A DNA stretch of 64,000 nucleotides from Dietzia psychralcaliphila (GCF_003096095.1 NZ_CP015453.1:2108001-2172000); one strand, 5' to 3'. Shown: positions 18,544 through 32,672, numbered from the stretch's first letter. The notes: a model not told the origin generated them from the sequence alone. Program-made: numbers and translations.

Positions 18544-19572
18544 ATGAGATCGCTCTCGCTGGTGGTGGTCCTGGCCGTCGCCATGGCCGGGTGTGCGAGA
18601 TTCGACGATCGTCTCGAGGCCCCCTTCACCCCCGCCCCCGGTCCGGGAATGGGCGCCGCCCCGCCGTCCAGTCCGCCCGGCATCCCCCCGCCCTCCTCGC
18701 CTCCGTCCCCGGGCGAGCCGGAGGCGACACCGGAACGCGGCCCGTGCGTGGATCCGGACCCCGCCGTCATCGCGACGTGCCTGGAACCGGCCGTCGCGGT
18801 CGCCGGACTCGGCGAGAAGGCACTGGTCGCCGAGTCGACGGGTGGCGTCAAGATCGTCTCGGTCGACGCGCCACCCGAGGACTTCGGCCGTGTCGATCCG
18901 CGGGGAGGGCGGGTGGCCGCGGTCGCGCCGTCCCCCGACTTCGCCCAGGACCGGCTGGTGTATCTCCTCGTCGTCGGCGACGGTCCCTCCAGGGTCGAAC
19001 GTCTCGCGCGGGGGGACGCCCCCAGGACGGTGGCCGAGCTGGCCCCCGCGGAGACAGGGGGTCTCGCGTTTGTCGACGATGTCCTGACGGTGGGCGTGGG
19101 TTCCGAGCTCGTGAGGTTCCCCGGGTTCAGGGGGATCGGGCTCGCGGAGCGCCCGGAGATCGTCGCCCGCGACCTGGGCCAGATCAACGGCCTGTGCACC
19201 CACCTGTCGGACCTCTACCTCTCGGCCGTCACCGACCGCGGCGCGGTGATCCGGACAGCCGATCAAGTCATCTGGACCTGGCCCGACCAGCGATCGGCCG
19301 GAGGGTGCGCCGCGGCCGAGGACTCCCTCGCAGTGGCGTTGCCGGACGCCGAACGCGCCGACGTCCTCCCACTCGCGGGTGGAGCGGCGCGTGGCCAGCC
19401 CGAGGCCCTCGCCGAGGGCCGGTACGGACGCATCACCGGCCTCGCGTCGGTCGGGGACGGCGTGCTTCTCGGCGGCACGACCAACAAGCGTGGTGGCTCT
19501 CCGGTCCCCACCGACGACCGCGCCGTCATCCTGCCCCAGACCGGTGGCGGCGGCGGGGACGCACGGACCTGA
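18544..19572 (+). CDS. LppZ-like lipoprotein, sorbosone/glucose dehydrogenase fold
   Basis: 342 residues with a short lipoprotein signal (MRSLSLVVVLAVAMAGC, cysteine at 17), then a Pro/Ser/Gly-rich linker to about residue 70 and a beta-propeller-like body (VAAVAPSPDFAQDRLVYLLV, GLAFVDDVLTVGVG, ITGLASVGDGVLLGGT). It corresponds to M. tuberculosis LppZ in fold and in being next to doxX. LppZ-type proteins resemble soluble quinoprotein dehydrogenases but usually lack evidence of PQQ binding. It is likely anchored on the outer face of the membrane. It is divergent from doxX and convergent with gatB. Confidence 0.82.
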   Translation: MRSLSLVVVLAVAMAGCARFDDRLEAPFTPAPGPGMGAAPPSSPPGIPPPSSPPSPGEPEATPERGPCVDPDPAVIATCLEPAVAVAGLGEKALVAESTGGVKIVSVDAPPEDFGRVDPRGGRVAAVAPSPDFAQDRLVYLLVVGDGPSRVERLARGDAPRTVAELAPAETGGLAFVDDVLTVGVGSELVRFPGFRGIGLAERPEIVARDLGQINGLCTHLSDLYLSAVTDRGAVIRTADQVIWTWPDQRSAGGCAAAEDSLAVALPDAERADVLPLAGGAARGQPEALAEGRYGRITGLASVGDGVLLGGTTNKRGGSPVPTDDRAVILPQTGGGGGDART

Positions 19573-19662
19573 GCCTCATCCGCGCGCTCGCGCAGCGGGC
19601 CCCGTGGCCGACTCGCGGCCGCAGCCGGCTCTCCCGCGGAGGTGGTGCCGCCTATCCGATCA

Positions 19663-21150
19663 TCACTCCTGGCCGCAGGCGGCGATCACGAGCTCCTTGA
19701 CCCTCGCCGGGTCCGCCTGGCCGCGGGTGGCCTTCATGACCGCACCGACGATCGCGCCGGCGGCCTGCACCTTCCCCGAGCGGATCTTCTCGGCGATATC
19801 CGGCTGGGCGGCCAGGGCGTCGTCGACCGCCTTCTGCAGGGCCGAGTCGTCACGGACCACCTCGAGTCCCCTGTCGGCCACTACCTGGTCCGGCTCACCC
19901 TCGCCGTCGAGGACCGCGTCCACGACCTGACGGCCGAGCTTGTTGGTGAGCGTGCCCTCCGCCACGAGTTCGATGACCCGCGCCACCTGGGCAGGGGTGA
20001 TGTCCAGCGCCGGGAGGCCCACGCCACGCTTGTTGGCCTGCTGCGACAGGTAGGACACCCACCACGAGCGGGACTCGGTGGGAGGCGCGCCGGCATCGAC
20101 GGTGGCGAGGATCAGGTCCAGGGCGCCGGCGTTGACCAGATCGCGCATCTCCTCGTCCGAGACTCCCCAGTCGGCCTGTACGCGTGCGCGGCGCAGCCAC
20201 GGCAGCTCTGGCAACTCGGCGCGGATCTTCTCGATGAGCTCACTCAACGGCTCGACGGGCGCGAGGTCGGGCTCGGGGAAGTAGCGGTAGTCCTCCGCGG
20301 ATTCCTTGGGCCTACCCGCCGTGGTGGTGCCGTCGGCCTCGTGGAAGTGACGCGTCTCCAGGACGATCTCACCACCGGAGGTCAGGACATCGGCCTGCCG
20401 ACACATCTCGTGCCGAACGGCGACCTCGACGCTGCGTAGGGAGTTGACGTTCTTGGTCTCGGTGCGGGTGCCGAACTCGGTCGCGCCCTTGGGCATGAGC
20501 GAGACGTTGGCATCGCAGCGCAGCGATCCCTGGTCCATGCGGACATCGGAGACGTCGAGACTCCGAAGCAGGTCGCGCAGCGCGGATACGTATGCCCGGG
20601 CGATCTCGGGGGCCCGCTCCCCCGCTCCGACGATCGGCTTGGAGACGATCTCGATGAGCGGCACGCCGGCCCGGTTGAAGTCGAGCAGCGAATGCGTTGC
20701 TCCGTGGATCCGCCCACTGGCCGACCCGACGTGGGTGGACTTCCCGGTGTCCTCCTCCATGTGCGCCCGCTCGACCTCGACGCGCCACGTGGTGCCGTCC
20801 TCGAGTTGGACGTCGAGGAAACCGTCGTGGGCGATCGGCTCGTCGTACTGCGAGATCTGATAGTTCTTCGGCTGATCCGGGTAGAAGTAGTTCTTCCGCG
20901 CGAAACGGCTGTACGGCGCGATCGAACACCCCAGGGCCAGGCCGATCTTGATCGCCCATTCGACGGCCTGCCCGTTGACCACCGGCAACGCGCCGGGGAG
21001 CCCGATGCACACCGGGCAGACCTGGGTGTTGGGCTCCGCTCCGAACGCCGTCGGGCACCCGCAGAACATCTTGGTGGCGGTGTGCAGCTCGACGTGCACC
21101 TCCATGCCCATGACGGGATCGAAACGTGACACGACCTCGGTGAACTCCAT
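19663..21150 (-). CDS. gatB: Asp-tRNA(Asn)/Glu-tRNA(Gln) amidotransferase subunit B
   Basis: 495 residues. With GatA and GatC it amidates misacylated Glu-tRNA(Gln) or Asp-tRNA(Asn); GatB carries the kinase active site and tRNA-binding tail. Visible: [10 protein letters not shown], the zinc cysteines in MFCGCPTAF and [25 protein letters not shown], and the YqeY-like C-terminal domain ending [15 protein letters not shown] 21150 begins the family's normal N-terminus; the longer upstream frame overlaps pfkA and is rejected. It starts 10 bases after the pfkA stop, last in gatC-gatA-MFS-pfkA-gatB. Confidence 0.96.
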   Translation of the reverse strand: MEFTEVVSRFDPVMGMEVHVELHTATKMFCGCPTAFGAEPNTQVCPVCIGLPGALPVVNGQAVEWAIKIGLALGCSIAPYSRFARKNYFYPDQPKNYQISQYDEPIAHDGFLDVQLEDGTTWRVEVERAHMEEDTGKSTHVGSASGRIHGATHSLLDFNRAGVPLIEIVSKPIVGAGERAPEIARAYVSALRDLLRSLDVSDVRMDQGSLRCDANVSLMPKGATEFGTRTETKNVNSLRSVEVAVRHEMCRQADVLTSGGEIVLETRHFHEADGTTTAGRPKESAEDYRYFPEPDLAPVEPLSELIEKIRAELPELPWLRRARVQADWGVSDEEMRDLVNAGALDLILATVDAGAPPTESRSWWVSYLSQQANKRGVGLPALDITPAQVARVIELVAEGTLTNKLGRQVVDAVLDGEGEPDQVVADRGLEVVRDDSALQKAVDDALAAQPDIAEKIRSGKVQAAGAIVGAVMKATRGQADPARVKELVIAACGQE

Positions 21151-21160
21151 GCGGAACAAT

Positions 21161-22195
21161 CTAGCCGAAGAGGCAGGCGGCCTCGCGGTAGCGGTCCTCC
21201 GGAACGGTCTTGAGCACGGCGACGGCCTCCTCGACCGGCACCATCTCGATGCACTCCCCGCGCAGCGCGACGATCTGACCGAAATCCCCTCGGTGCACCG
21301 CATGCGCCGCGTGGACGCCGAAGCGGGTGGCCAGCACACGGTCGTAGGCGGTGGGCGTACCGCCGCGCTGGATGTGCCCCAGCACCGTGGTGCGGACATC
21401 GCGGTTCATCCGTTCGGCGATCGCCGCCGCCATCTGGTCGGCGACACCCGTGAACACCTCGTGGCCGAACTGGTCGGTCCCGCCCTCCCGCAACGCCATC
21501 CCCGAGCCCTCGACGGGTGTGGCACCCTCCGCGACCACGCAGATCCCGTACGCCTCACCCATCTGGAAGCGGCGCTTCATCACCTTGCACACGTAGTCGA
21601 TGTCGAACGGCACCTCGGGGATGACGATCATGTGAGCTCCGGAGGCGAGTCCGGCGTGGAGGGCGATCCACCCGGCATGCCGCCCCATGACCTCGACCAG
21701 CATGACCCGCTCGTGGGACTCCGCGGTGGTGTGCAGCCGATCGATGGCGTCGGAGGCTATCGAGACGGCGGTGTCGAAACCGAAGGTGTAGTCGGTTCCG
21801 CCCACGTCGTTGTCGATGGTCTTGGGGACGCCGACCACCGGGATGCCGTTCTCGGTCAGCCACCGCGCCGCCTTGAGTGTCCCGTCGCCGCCGATCGCGA
21901 CCAGCGCATCGAGGGAGTGACGCGCGATGGTCGCCCGGATCTCCGGCAGGCTCCCCCTGAGGATGTCCGGGTTGAGCCTGCCCGTCCCGAGGATCGTGCC
22001 CCCGCGCAACAGGATCCGGTCGATCCCCTCGTCGTCGAACAGAGGGACCGCACGGTCGTGGACCAGCCCGGACCACCCGTCCTGGAAACCCAGGACCGGT
22101 GAGTCGTACTCGGAATTGGCGGTCCGCACCAACGCGCGGATGACCGCGTTGAGTCCGGGACAGTCTCCGCCTGCGGTGAGAACGCCGATGCGCAC
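21161..22195 (-). CDS. pfkA: 6-phosphofructokinase, actinobacterial group
   Basis: 344 residues. It phosphorylates fructose-6-phosphate, the committed step of glycolysis. Visible: [25 protein letters not shown] (102-109), [12 protein letters not shown] (124-135) with the catalytic aspartates, and [14 protein letters not shown]. The donor-site residue is glycine (G105, equal to E. coli G104), which favours ATP, while position 125 is lysine (E. coli G124), as in PPi enzymes. This Gly/Lys combination is the known ATP-using actinobacterial group that lacks E. coli-type allostery. It lies between the MFS gene (28 bases upstream) and gatB. A pfkA next to gatB is conserved in M. tuberculosis. Confidence 0.94.
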   Translation of the reverse strand: MRIGVLTAGGDCPGLNAVIRALVRTANSEYDSPVLGFQDGWSGLVHDRAVPLFDDEGIDRILLRGGTILGTGRLNPDILRGSLPEIRATIARHSLDALVAIGGDGTLKAARWLTENGIPVVGVPKTIDNDVGGTDYTFGFDTAVSIASDAIDRLHTTAESHERVMLVEVMGRHAGWIALHAGLASGAHMIVIPEVPFDIDYVCKVMKRRFQMGEAYGICVVAEGATPVEGSGMALREGGTDQFGHEVFTGVADQMAAAIAERMNRDVRTTVLGHIQRGGTPTAYDRVLATRFGVHAAHAVHRGDFGQIVALRGECIEMVPVEEAVAVLKTVPEDRYREAACLFG

Positions 22196-22223
22196 GTCGA
22201 GCTCCTCTCGGTTCTCCAGCAGT

Positions 22224-23627
22224 CTAGGGCCGGGACCTGCTCACCGCGCCGGCCTCCGGCGACTGTTCACCGGTACGAAATGCCATGGTGGCGAGACCAC
22301 CGAGCAGGACGACCACGGCGGGCAGGTACATGGCGTCCGCCACGGCCTGTCCGACGTCGCCGTGTACGACCAGCCGTGCTTGCATCAACGCGCCGATCGC
22401 GGCCGAACCCAGGACGGCGCCCACCTGACGGGTCGTGTTGTAGACCCCCGAGCCGGCTCCGGCGGAGGCGAGCTCGAGGCGGCGCATCGCGGTGGACGAC
22501 GTGGGTGCCCAGACACACCCGTTGGCCACCCCCATCAGTGCGATGGGTCCGAGCAGCACGGGGATCGAGGTCTGCGAGTCCATGACCAGCGCCAGCCAGA
22601 ACAGGGAGATGGCGTAGGAGAAGTAGCCGATCCCCGTGAACAGACGCGGGTCGATCCTGTCGGCCCAGCGCCCGACCACCGGGGCGAGGACGCCCGCGAT
22701 CAGCGCCATCGGCAGCAGCATCAGACCCGCGCGCGTGGGGCTGAGGTCCTTGACACCCTGGAGATAGAACATCAGCGGGACCATGGTGCCGGCGGTGACG
22801 AACCCGATGGTGGAGACGCCGAAGGTGCCGATCGAGAAGTTGCGGTCCCGGAACAGGCGTAGAGGCACCAGCGGCTCCGTGCGGACGCGCGACTGCCACC
22901 AGACGAACACCGCGATACCCGCCGTCCCGGCGATGATGAGCGCGAGTGTGGTGCCACCCCAGCCGTGGGACTCGCCCTGTTGGATGCCGAACACCAGCAG
23001 GAACATGCCCAGGGCCGACAGCATGATGCCCGGTCCGTCGTAGGAGTGCGACCGGGTCTCGAGCTTCGGGACCCACCGCCACACCAGGACCACGGCCAGG
23101 ATGCCGAAGGGGATGTTGACGAAGAAGATCGCACGCCAGTCGAACGCGTCGATGAGGACACCACCCAACACGGGCCCGACGACCGAGGCGATGCCCGCGA
23201 CCGCCCCCCACGTCCCCATGGCCGCCCCGCGACGCTCCGGCGCGAAGACCCTGGTGATCACGCTGAGCGACTGCGGCGTGAGCAGCGCGGCGCCGAGTCC
23301 CTGGAAGACCCTCGCGACGATAAGAGTCTCGATGCTGCCCGCGAGCCCACACCACAGAGAGGCGCCCGTGAACAGGACCAGTCCCGCGATCGAGACCGCG
23401 CGGGGCCCTATCTGGTCACCCAGGCGACCCGTGAACAGCAGCGGTACGACGTAGGCCAGCAGATAGGCGCTGGTCACCCAGATGACCTGGTTGGTCGTCG
23501 CACCGAGCTGGGTGGCGAAGGCCTCGGTGGCGACCGCGACGATCGTCTGATCCACCAGGATCATGAAGAACCCGATGACGAGCGCCGTCAGTGCCTTCCA
23601 CGCGTCCCTCTCGGGGACCTTGGTCAC
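22224..23627 (-). CDS. MFS exporter, DHA2 (EmrB/QacA) family
   Basis: 467 residues with about 13-14 hydrophobic segments. The DHA2 landmarks are visible: [19 protein letters not shown] in helix 1, [16 protein letters not shown] (motif A) and the helix 5 antiporter motif in [20 protein letters not shown]. Members export drugs or other amphiphiles using the proton gradient; the substrate is unknown. GTG 23627 overlaps the gatA stop (GTGA), so the gene is translationally coupled to a housekeeping tRNA amidotransferase, which is unusual. The M. tuberculosis gat-pfk cluster lacks this gene, as I recall. No regulator gene is adjacent. Confidence 0.92.
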   Translation of the reverse strand: MTKVPERDAWKALTALVIGFFMILVDQTIVAVATEAFATQLGATTNQVIWVTSAYLLAYVVPLLFTGRLGDQIGPRAVSIAGLVLFTGASLWCGLAGSIETLIVARVFQGLGAALLTPQSLSVITRVFAPERRGAAMGTWGAVAGIASVVGPVLGGVLIDAFDWRAIFFVNIPFGILAVVLVWRWVPKLETRSHSYDGPGIMLSALGMFLLVFGIQQGESHGWGGTTLALIIAGTAGIAVFVWWQSRVRTEPLVPLRLFRDRNFSIGTFGVSTIGFVTAGTMVPLMFYLQGVKDLSPTRAGLMLLPMALIAGVLAPVVGRWADRIDPRLFTGIGYFSYAISLFWLALVMDSQTSIPVLLGPIALMGVANGCVWAPTSSTAMRRLELASAGAGSGVYNTTRQVGAVLGSAAIGALMQARLVVHGDVGQAVADAMYLPAVVVLLGGLATMAFRTGEQSPEAGAVSRSRP

Positions 23628-25078
23628 GCGATCGGGCCTCTCGCGGCCTCGAAGGCGGCACCCACCCGGTACAGGCGGTCGTCGGCCAGCGCCGGGGCCA
23701 TGATCTGCAGGCCGGCCGGGAGTCCGTCCACGAGCCCGGACGGAACGGACATACCGCAGTGCCCGGCGAGGTTGAGCGGGAGTGTGCAGAGGTCGAACTG
23801 GTACATGGCGACCGGGTCCTCGACCTTGTCACCCAGCGGGAACGCGGTCGTCGGGGTGGTGGGAGACACCAGGACGTCCACCTTCTCGTACGCAGCGTCG
23901 AAGTCGCGCGCGATGAGTGTGCGCACCTTCTGTGCCTGACCGTAGAAGGCGTCGTAGTACCCGGCGGACAGGGCGTAGGTCCCCAGCATGATGCGGCGCT
24001 TGACCTCGGGGCCGAACCCGGCTTCGCGGCTCGCCGCCATGACCTGATCGGCCGAACCGTCACCGACCCGCAGGCCGTACCGCATGGCGTCGAACCGGGC
24101 CAGGTTGCTGGACACCTCCGAGGGCAGGATCAGGTAGTAGGCGGGCAGTGCGTAGCGGAAGTTCGGGCACGAGACCTCGACCACCTCCGCTCCCAAATCC
24201 CGCAGGGTATCCACCGAGTCCCGGAACGACGCCTCGACCCCCGGTTGGTAGCCCTCGCCGGCGAACTCGGCCACGACTCCCACGCGGACACCGGACAGAT
24301 CGCCCTTCGCGCCCTCGCGGGCCGCCCGGACCATGTCCGGGATCGCGACGTCGAGGCTGGTGGAATCGCGCGGGTCGTGCCCCGCGATCACCTGGTGCAG
24401 GAGCGCTGTGTCCTCGACCGTGCGACCACACGGTCCGCCCTGGTCGAGCGACGACGCACAGGCCACGAGACCGTAGCGGGACACGGTGCCGTAGGTGGGC
24501 TTCACACCGACCGTGGCGGTGAGCGCGGCCGGCTGACGGATGGAACCGCCGGTGTCGGTGCCGATGGCGATCGGGGCCTGGTGGGACGCCAGGGCCGCGG
24601 CGGAACCACCGCCGGACCCACCGGGGGTGCGGCTGGGGTCCCACGGATTGCGGGTCGGGCCGTACGCGGAGTTCTCGGTCGAGGACCCCATGGCGAACTC
24701 GTCCATGTTCGTCTTGCCGAGGATCGGGATGCCCGCCTCGCGCAGCCTGGCGGTGACCGTGGCGTCGTACGGGGACCGGTACCCCTCGAGCATCCGGGAA
24801 CCACAGGTCGTCGGGGCGTCGGTGGTGGTGAAGACGTCCTTGAGCGCGACCGGGACCCCGGCCAGCGGGCCGAGTTCCTCGCCGGCGGCGAGACGGGTGT
24901 CGACGGTGCGGGCGGCCTCGAGCGCCTCGTCCGCGCCGACGTGCAGGAAGGCGTTGATCTCACCGTCGACCTCGGCGATCCGGTCGAGGTGAGCACGGGT
25001 GACCTCCTCCGAGGACACCTCCCGCGCGGCGATCCGGCCGGCCAGTTCCGCGGCGGTGGAGTTGGTGAGCGAGCTCAT
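23624..25078 (-). CDS. gatA: Asp-tRNA(Asn)/Glu-tRNA(Gln) amidotransferase subunit A
   Basis: 484 residues of the amidase signature family. It releases ammonia from glutamine for GatB. The Ser-cisSer-Lys triad is visible: lysine in PVALKDVF (about 79), cis-serine in [10 protein letters not shown] (about 154) and nucleophile serine in [12 protein letters not shown] (about 178). ATG 25078 overlaps the gatC stop (ATGA), and its own stop overlaps the MFS start. Confidence 0.97.
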   Translation of the reverse strand: MSSLTNSTAAELAGRIAAREVSSEEVTRAHLDRIAEVDGEINAFLHVGADEALEAARTVDTRLAAGEELGPLAGVPVALKDVFTTTDAPTTCGSRMLEGYRSPYDATVTARLREAGIPILGKTNMDEFAMGSSTENSAYGPTRNPWDPSRTPGGSGGGSAAALASHQAPIAIGTDTGGSIRQPAALTATVGVKPTYGTVSRYGLVACASSLDQGGPCGRTVEDTALLHQVIAGHDPRDSTSLDVAIPDMVRAAREGAKGDLSGVRVGVVAEFAGEGYQPGVEASFRDSVDTLRDLGAEVVEVSCPNFRYALPAYYLILPSEVSSNLARFDAMRYGLRVGDGSADQVMAASREAGFGPEVKRRIMLGTYALSAGYYDAFYGQAQKVRTLIARDFDAAYEKVDVLVSPTTPTTAFPLGDKVEDPVAMYQFDLCTLPLNLAGHCGMSVPSGLVDGLPAGLQIMAPALADDRLYRVGAAFEAARGPIA

Positions 25079-25374
25079 GCCTCCTCCCCCAGGATCTGCG
25101 GGACCTCGAAGCGCTGCTGGTCCGCTGCGGGCGCCTGGTCGAGCGCCTGTTCCGGGGTCAGACCCGGGGTGACGACGTCGGCGCGGTACACGTTGGAGAT
25201 CGCGGTGGGATGGCTCATCGCCGGGACGTCGTCCGCTGCGACCTCGGACACGGCCTGCACGTGGTCGAGGATGTCGGTGAGCTGTCGCGCGAACGAATCC
25301 AGCTCGGAGTCGCTCAGTTCCAGGCGGGAGAGCCTGGCCAGATGCGCGACGTCCCCGCGTGAGATCGAGGTCAC
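25075..25374 (-). CDS. gatC: Asp-tRNA(Asn)/Glu-tRNA(Gln) amidotransferase subunit C
   Basis: 99 residues, the usual GatC size. It wraps around and stabilises GatA in the GatCAB complex. Visible: [21 protein letters not shown] at the N-terminus and [18 protein letters not shown] chose GTG 25374 because the family starts with this segment; the frame extends 26 codons further upstream without similarity. First gene of the operon, divergent from the ACT-domain gene. Confidence 0.94.
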   Translation of the reverse strand: MTSISRGDVAHLARLSRLELSDSELDSFARQLTDILDHVQAVSEVAADDVPAMSHPTAISNVYRADVVTPGLTPEQALDQAPAADQQRFEVPQILGEEA

Positions 25375-25450
25375 GTGTCTGTCCCTTTCCGTGGCGTGTC
25401 GGTACCGGCCCAGCCTAGTCAGGCCACCGGAGTGCGGCACAATGGGCGCC

Positions 25451-26095
25451 ATGTCTTATCTGCTCCGCGTCTTGCTGCCCGATCGACCGGGCAGCCTCGG
25501 CTCCCTGGCGGTCGCCCTGGGAACCGCCGGCGCGGACATCATCAGCCTCGACGTGGTGGACCGGTTCGACGGTGTGGCCGTGGACGACATCGTGGTGAAC
25601 GTCCCCCACGGGACCTTCCCCGACACCTTGATCACCGCGGCCGAACAACTCGACGGGGTGATGGTCGATTCGTTGCGCCCGTTCGGCGGGATCCTCGACG
25701 CGCACCGCGAACTCGAGCTCATCGACGCCGTGGCGGGAGCGGGCGCCGGTGCCGACCAGATGCTCGCCGACGAGCTGCCCGCGGCGCTGCGCCTCGGGTG
25801 GGCGCTCGTGGTGGAGGAGACGGCAGACGGATGCCGCCTGATCGCGCGCGGCTCCGCCGCACCGATGTGGGACGGGGGCCGGGTCGATGCGGTACGTCAC
25901 CTCGATCGGGCCACCGCGCTGGAAGACGACCTGCCGGTGGAATGGACCTCGCTGGACACCGCGATCGCGGCGGCACCGCTCTCGTCCGGTCACGTTCTCG
26001 TGGTCGGTCGGCCGGGCGGGCCGTCGTTCCGGCCGTCAGAGATCGCCCGGCTCGGTTACCTCACCGGTATCCTCCGGTCGCTCAACGCCGGTTGA
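25451..26095 (+). CDS. ACT-domain protein (Rv3013-like)
   Basis: 214 residues. The first 75 form an ACT domain ([19 protein letters not shown], then [20 protein letters not shown]); the rest (about 80-214) is a second alpha/beta domain without a clear motif. ACT domains bind amino acids; no enzyme is fused, so a regulatory role is an inference. M. tuberculosis carries the same gene between gatC and ligA. ATG 25451 is preferred over ATG 25442 because the conserved start is [15 protein letters not shown] (25438-25443) seven bases before it predicts a leaderless transcript. Confidence 0.82.
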   Translation: MSYLLRVLLPDRPGSLGSLAVALGTAGADIISLDVVDRFDGVAVDDIVVNVPHGTFPDTLITAAEQLDGVMVDSLRPFGGILDAHRELELIDAVAGAGAGADQMLADELPAALRLGWALVVEETADGCRLIARGSAAPMWDGGRVDAVRHLDRATALEDDLPVEWTSLDTAIAAAPLSSGHVLVVGRPGGPSFRPSEIARLGYLTGILRSLNAG

Positions 26096-26231
26096 CACAG
26101 CTCGCGCGGGTCCTCCGACCTACGCTGCCCCTCCGCCCGCGTCCCCTGCGGCTCGCGCTGCGTGTCTGCTCGCCTATCGCGGGCTCGCGCTGCGCTTCTG
26201 GTCCCGACACGCATCGCAACCGGGCCGGCGA
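26096..26231. other. Convergent gap between the ACT-domain gene and ligA
   Basis: 136 bases without a gene. GGCTCGCGCTGCG occurs twice (26150-26162 and 26182-26194). The end holds GCCGGCGATCAGCCGGC, a possible hairpin overlapping the ligA stop. No promoter or RNA gene is seen. Confidence 0.5.
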
Positions 26232-29164
<2,933 letters not shown>

Positions 29165-29179
29165 ACCGGGCTGCGTCGA

Positions 29180-29240
29180 CCGTGCCACCCGGCCGTGCGA
29201 CCAGACCGTGCCACCAGGCCGTGCGACCAGACCGGGCCGG
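29180..29240. repeat. 13-base tandem repeat in a convergent gap
   Basis: Four units begin at 29180, 29193, 29206 and 29219. They alternate CCGTGCCACCCGG, CCGTGCGACCAGA, CCGTGCCACCAGG and CCGTGCGACCAGA, with a degraded fifth from 29232. They fill the 77-base gap between the stops of the exonuclease and the MetE-like gene. Confidence 0.9.
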
Positions 29241-29241
29241 A

Positions 29242-30324
29242 CTACTCGGCCAGCCGCGGCGCGGCCTCCGCCACCCGCCGCACCGAGGCGAGTGCCTCCA
29301 TCGGGGTGGTCCGGCCCGAGGTCATCTCGTCCACGGTCGGCGTGAGGACCAGTTGACCCAGGCCCGAGTGTCGGGGCGCACTGAGGCGCTCGAGCAGAGC
29401 GAGGACCGCGGACACAGCACGTTCCACCTCGGGGCCGGAGCGGGGCGGCCGGGGAGTCCCCGGCAGTCCCTCCAGCTGCAGGATCCGCCCTGCGCCCAGG
29501 ACCGTTCCGGCGGCGTCGAGCGCGGCATGTGAGCGACCGGAGTGAAGTAGCTCCGCCGGTACGCAGAGCCCGTCGAGCGGCGTCTCGCCGCGCGGTGCCT
29601 CCGAGACCACGGACCACCTCGCCGGCGCCTCCTGGTCGGTCCCCGCCGGCACGCGGAGCAGGACTTCGGACACGCCATTGCGTCGGAGGACGTCGGCGAA
29701 CCGGCACAGGGACTGCGACAACCGGTCCTCCGGGACGGCCCGGATCGGATCGAAGCGGCTGGGTCCGGTGACGGTACCCGCAGCAACGTGCCAGAGCATC
29801 GGCTCGTCGAGGACTATCCGGGGACCCGCGCCCAGACGCTCCGCCAGTCGGGTGATGCGGTCTGCCACTCCCTCGGCGAGCGCCTCCGCGAGATCCCTGC
29901 GGGCCCCCGGATCGGTGAGCACCGGCAGCCCGCCGGGCAACTCGAGCTGCGCTGCGAGCGACCACGGACCGAGCACCCGGATCACCAGTCGGCGGTCCGC
30001 CGGGGTGTGGGCGGCCTCCGGATCCCGCGCCGACTCATCGGCCTCCTCCAGTGCATCGAGGTCGCGGTCGAGCAGGTCGGAGGCGGTCCGGGCGAGGCGT
30101 CCGGGCGAGCGCGCGAGGCGCCAGCCCCGGGTGGAGATGTCGACGGGCAGGTCCGCGAGCATGGCGAGGGTCCGGCCCACCTGCTGCCCCCCGAGCCCAC
30201 GGTCTCCCAGCTCGGGCAGGAAGGGCATGCCGTGACACTCACCCATCACGACCCGTGCCGATTCCCGGGGATCTGCTCCCGGCATGGGGCCGGGGCCGGT
30301 GTGACCCGGCTCGACAACGCTCAC
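29242..30324 (-). CDS. MetE C-terminal-like (vitamin B12-independent methionine synthase family) protein
   Basis: 360 residues, about half of MetE and resembling its barrel: [24 protein letters not shown] (here given as GMPFLPELG) near the N-terminus, [19 protein letters not shown] in the middle and [17 protein letters not shown] at the C-terminus. The complete set of MetE zinc ligands is not evident, so methionine synthase activity is doubtful. A homologue lies just after ligA in M. tuberculosis. GTG 30324 overlaps the mnmA stop (GTGA), so it is coupled to tRNA thiolation and perhaps works in a sulphur- or methyl-related step. It converges with the exonuclease across the 13-base repeat. Confidence 0.72.
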   Translation of the reverse strand: MSVVEPGHTGPGPMPGADPRESARVVMGECHGMPFLPELGDRGLGGQQVGRTLAMLADLPVDISTRGWRLARSPGRLARTASDLLDRDLDALEEADESARDPEAAHTPADRRLVIRVLGPWSLAAQLELPGGLPVLTDPGARRDLAEALAEGVADRITRLAERLGAGPRIVLDEPMLWHVAAGTVTGPSRFDPIRAVPEDRLSQSLCRFADVLRRNGVSEVLLRVPAGTDQEAPARWSVVSEAPRGETPLDGLCVPAELLHSGRSHAALDAAGTVLGAGRILQLEGLPGTPRPPRSGPEVERAVSAVLALLERLSAPRHSGLGQLVLTPTVDEMTSGRTTPMEALASVRRVAEAAPRLAE

Positions 30325-31451
30325 GGGGTACCCGCGACCGGGACGGATGCGGTGATCGTCCCGCTGCCCAGGACACGGTCCCCTCCGGGCTCGGGCCGGT
30401 AGAGCACGGCGGCCTGCCCGGGGGCGACGCCGCGCACGGGCTCGTCGAGGGTGATCTCGAGCCGGGCGTCCTGCCCGTCTCCCACCCGCCTGACGTGCCC
30501 CGGTGTCGCGTCACCGTGGGCGCGGATCTGCACCTGGCACGCGGTCTCGCGGATGTCGTCGTCGACCAACCAGTAGGGCGAGGTGGCAGTCATCGACCGG
30601 GACAGCAGGTGTTCCGAACCCCCGACGGTCACGGTTCCCGTGCCGGCGTCGATGGAGGTGACGTACCGGGGGCGGCCGTCGGGCGCCGGGCCCGGCAGGC
30701 CGAGTCCCTTGCGCTGGCCGATCGTGAATCCGTACACGCCGTCGTGTCGACCGAGTTCATCACCGGTGTCGGCGTCCACCACGGCACCGGGACGCAGACC
30801 GATCCGCGCACCGAGGAAGGCGCGGGTGTCCCCGGAGGGGATGAAGCAGATGTCGTGGCTGTCGGGTTTGGTCGCCACGGGCAGGCCCGCCGCCTCCGCC
30901 TCGGCACGGATGTCGGACTTGAGCGAGTCCCCCAGCGGGAACATCGAGTGCGCGAGTTGCTGCGGGGTGAGCACACCGAGGACGTAGGACTGGTCCTTGC
31001 CGGGATCGACCGCCCGGCGCAGGACGGGACGCCGGTGTCCGGTGTCGGTCTCTTCAGTGGACAGGAGGGCGTAGTGCCCGGTGGCCACCGCGTCGAAACC
31101 GAGTGCCATCCCCCGGTCCAGGAGGGCCTCGAACTTGATCCGCTCGTTGCATCGCAGGCACGGATTGGGGGTTTCACCGCGGGAGTAGGACTCGACGAAG
31201 TCGTCGATCACGTCCGCCCGGAACCGCTCGGCGAAGTCCCAGACGTAGAAGGGGATGCCCAACAGATCGGCTACCCGGCGTGCGTCTCCGGCGTCCTCTC
31301 GGGAACAGCAGCCGCGGGAGCCGGTCCGCAGGGTCGCGGGGTCGGCACTGAGCGCCAGGTGGACCCCCACCACCTCGTGTCCGGCGGCCACGGCGCGGGC
31401 GGCGGCGACCGCGGAGTCCACTCCCCCGCTCATCGCGGCGAGGACCCTCAT
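30321..31451 (-). CDS. mnmA: tRNA-specific 2-thiouridylase
   Basis: 376 residues. It inserts sulphur at U34 of Lys, Glu and Gln tRNAs using ATP and persulphide sulphur. Visible: the PP-loop [10 protein letters not shown] (about 8), the nucleophile cysteine in [14 protein letters not shown] (about 102), ATGHYA, the second catalytic cysteine in [10 protein letters not shown] (about 200), and a C-terminal beta-barrel domain. ATG 31451 overlaps the stop of the cysteine desulfurase gene (ATGA), which supplies the sulphur. The frame stays open upstream inside that gene, but [13 protein letters not shown] is the family's N-terminus. Confidence 0.96.
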   Translation of the reverse strand: MRVLAAMSGGVDSAVAAARAVAAGHEVVGVHLALSADPATLRTGSRGCCSREDAGDARRVADLLGIPFYVWDFAERFRADVIDDFVESYSRGETPNPCLRCNERIKFEALLDRGMALGFDAVATGHYALLSTEETDTGHRRPVLRRAVDPGKDQSYVLGVLTPQQLAHSMFPLGDSLKSDIRAEAEAAGLPVATKPDSHDICFIPSGDTRAFLGARIGLRPGAVVDADTGDELGRHDGVYGFTIGQRKGLGLPGPAPDGRPRYVTSIDAGTGTVTVGGSEHLLSRSMTATSPYWLVDDDIRETACQVQIRAHGDATPGHVRRVGDGQDARLEITLDEPVRGVAPGQAAVLYRPEPGGDRVLGSGTITASVPVAGTP

Positions 31452-32644
31452 GATGCCGTCGCCCCGGTACGGATCAACCCGAGCCCGGCGACGCGGGCCC
31501 GCTCGGCGGCGGGGGCCAGAGCGGCGATGGCGGCGTCCACGTCGTCCTCGGTGGTGGTGTATCCCAGGCTCAGCCGGAGACTGCTCCGGGCGGCGACGTC
31601 GCCCGCACCCAGCGCCAGGAGCACATGACTGGGCTCGGCCACCCCCGCAGTGCACGCCGAACCGGTCGAACACTCGATCCCCGCGGCGTCGAGCAGCAGG
31701 ATGAGTGACTCCCCGGAACACCCCGGGAAGGTGAGGTTGGCGATTCCCGGGAGTCGGTCCCCGCCGCCGTTGGCGATCGCGTCCGGGACCTCGGAGAGGA
31801 CACCCTCGACCAACCGGTCCCGCAGCCTCCCCAGGCGGAGCGCCTCGGCGTCCATGTCCCGTACGGCCTCATCGAGTGCCGCGGCCATCGCGACGACGCC
31901 CGGGACGTCGACCGAACCCGACCTGAGATCCCGCTCCTGCCCGCCGCCGAAGCCGACCGGGAGACACTCCGCGCCGCGGTCGATGATCAGTGCGCCGACG
32001 CCCAGCGGCCCGCCGAACTTGTGCGCGGACAGACTCAACGAGGTCACCCCCAGTGCGCCGAAGTCCACGGGGACGTGCCCGACGGCCTGCACGGCGTCGG
32101 TGTGGACAGCCGCACCTCCGGCCCTGGCTGCCGCGGCAACCCCGGCGACGTCGGTCAGGGTGCCGATCTCGTTGTTACCGAGCATGGCGGCGACGAGGGC
32201 CAGCCGCGGACCCACCTCGTCCACCAGGCGCCTTACCGACTCGGGCGTGACCGCCCCGCGCCGGTCCACGGGCAGGACGCGGACGTCCATGCCTCCGCCT
32301 CGTCCCGTGGCCAGGTGCGCCGCCGAGTCCAGGACGGAGTGGTGTTCGGTCGCACCGACTGCCACGACGTCACCGTTCGAGGCGGCCGCCTGGCCCAGCA
32401 CCGCGAGATTGTCGGATTCGGTCCCGCCGGAGGTGAACACGACTTCGGAGGGCCTGCACCCGAGGTGGGAGGCGAGGGATTCGCGTGCTTCTTCCAGGCG
32501 GCGACGGGCGCGGCGTCCCGCGCCGTGGAGCGAGGAGGCGTTGCCGACGGTCGCGGCCGCCTCGGCGTAGGCGGCGATCGCCGCCGGACGCATCGGGGTG
32601 GTCGCGGCGTGGTCGAGATAGTGCGCGGTGCGGATCGTGAGCAT
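31448..32644 (-). CDS. Cysteine desulfurase (NifS/IscS-like)
   Basis: 398 residues, class V PLP aminotransferase fold. It removes sulphur from cysteine as an enzyme persulphide. Visible: [12 protein letters not shown] at the N-terminus, [17 protein letters not shown], the PLP lysine in [14 protein letters not shown] (about 203) and the persulphide cysteine in STGSACTAG (about 335). Its stop overlaps mnmA, so its main job is probably 2-thiouridine synthesis rather than general iron-sulphur assembly. ATG 32644 ([17 protein letters not shown]) gives the usual start; a perfect hairpin lies 29 bases upstream. Confidence 0.95.
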   Translation of the reverse strand: MLTIRTAHYLDHAATTPMRPAAIAAYAEAAATVGNASSLHGAGRRARRRLEEARESLASHLGCRPSEVVFTSGGTESDNLAVLGQAAASNGDVVAVGATEHHSVLDSAAHLATGRGGGMDVRVLPVDRRGAVTPESVRRLVDEVGPRLALVAAMLGNNEIGTLTDVAGVAAAARAGGAAVHTDAVQAVGHVPVDFGALGVTSLSLSAHKFGGPLGVGALIIDRGAECLPVGFGGGQERDLRSGSVDVPGVVAMAAALDEAVRDMDAEALRLGRLRDRLVEGVLSEVPDAIANGGGDRLPGIANLTFPGCSGESLILLLDAAGIECSTGSACTAGVAEPSHVLLALGAGDVAARSSLRLSLGYTTTEDDVDAAIAALAPAAERARVAGLGLIRTGATAS

Positions 32645-32672
32645 GACGTCGGCAAGAATACGCCCGAACGCG

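Noticed and set aside
18481-19266. Long open frame upstream of doxX on the minus strand
   Set aside because: It is antisense to the LppZ-like gene and low in sequence plausibility; a good -10 sits right before GTG 18477.
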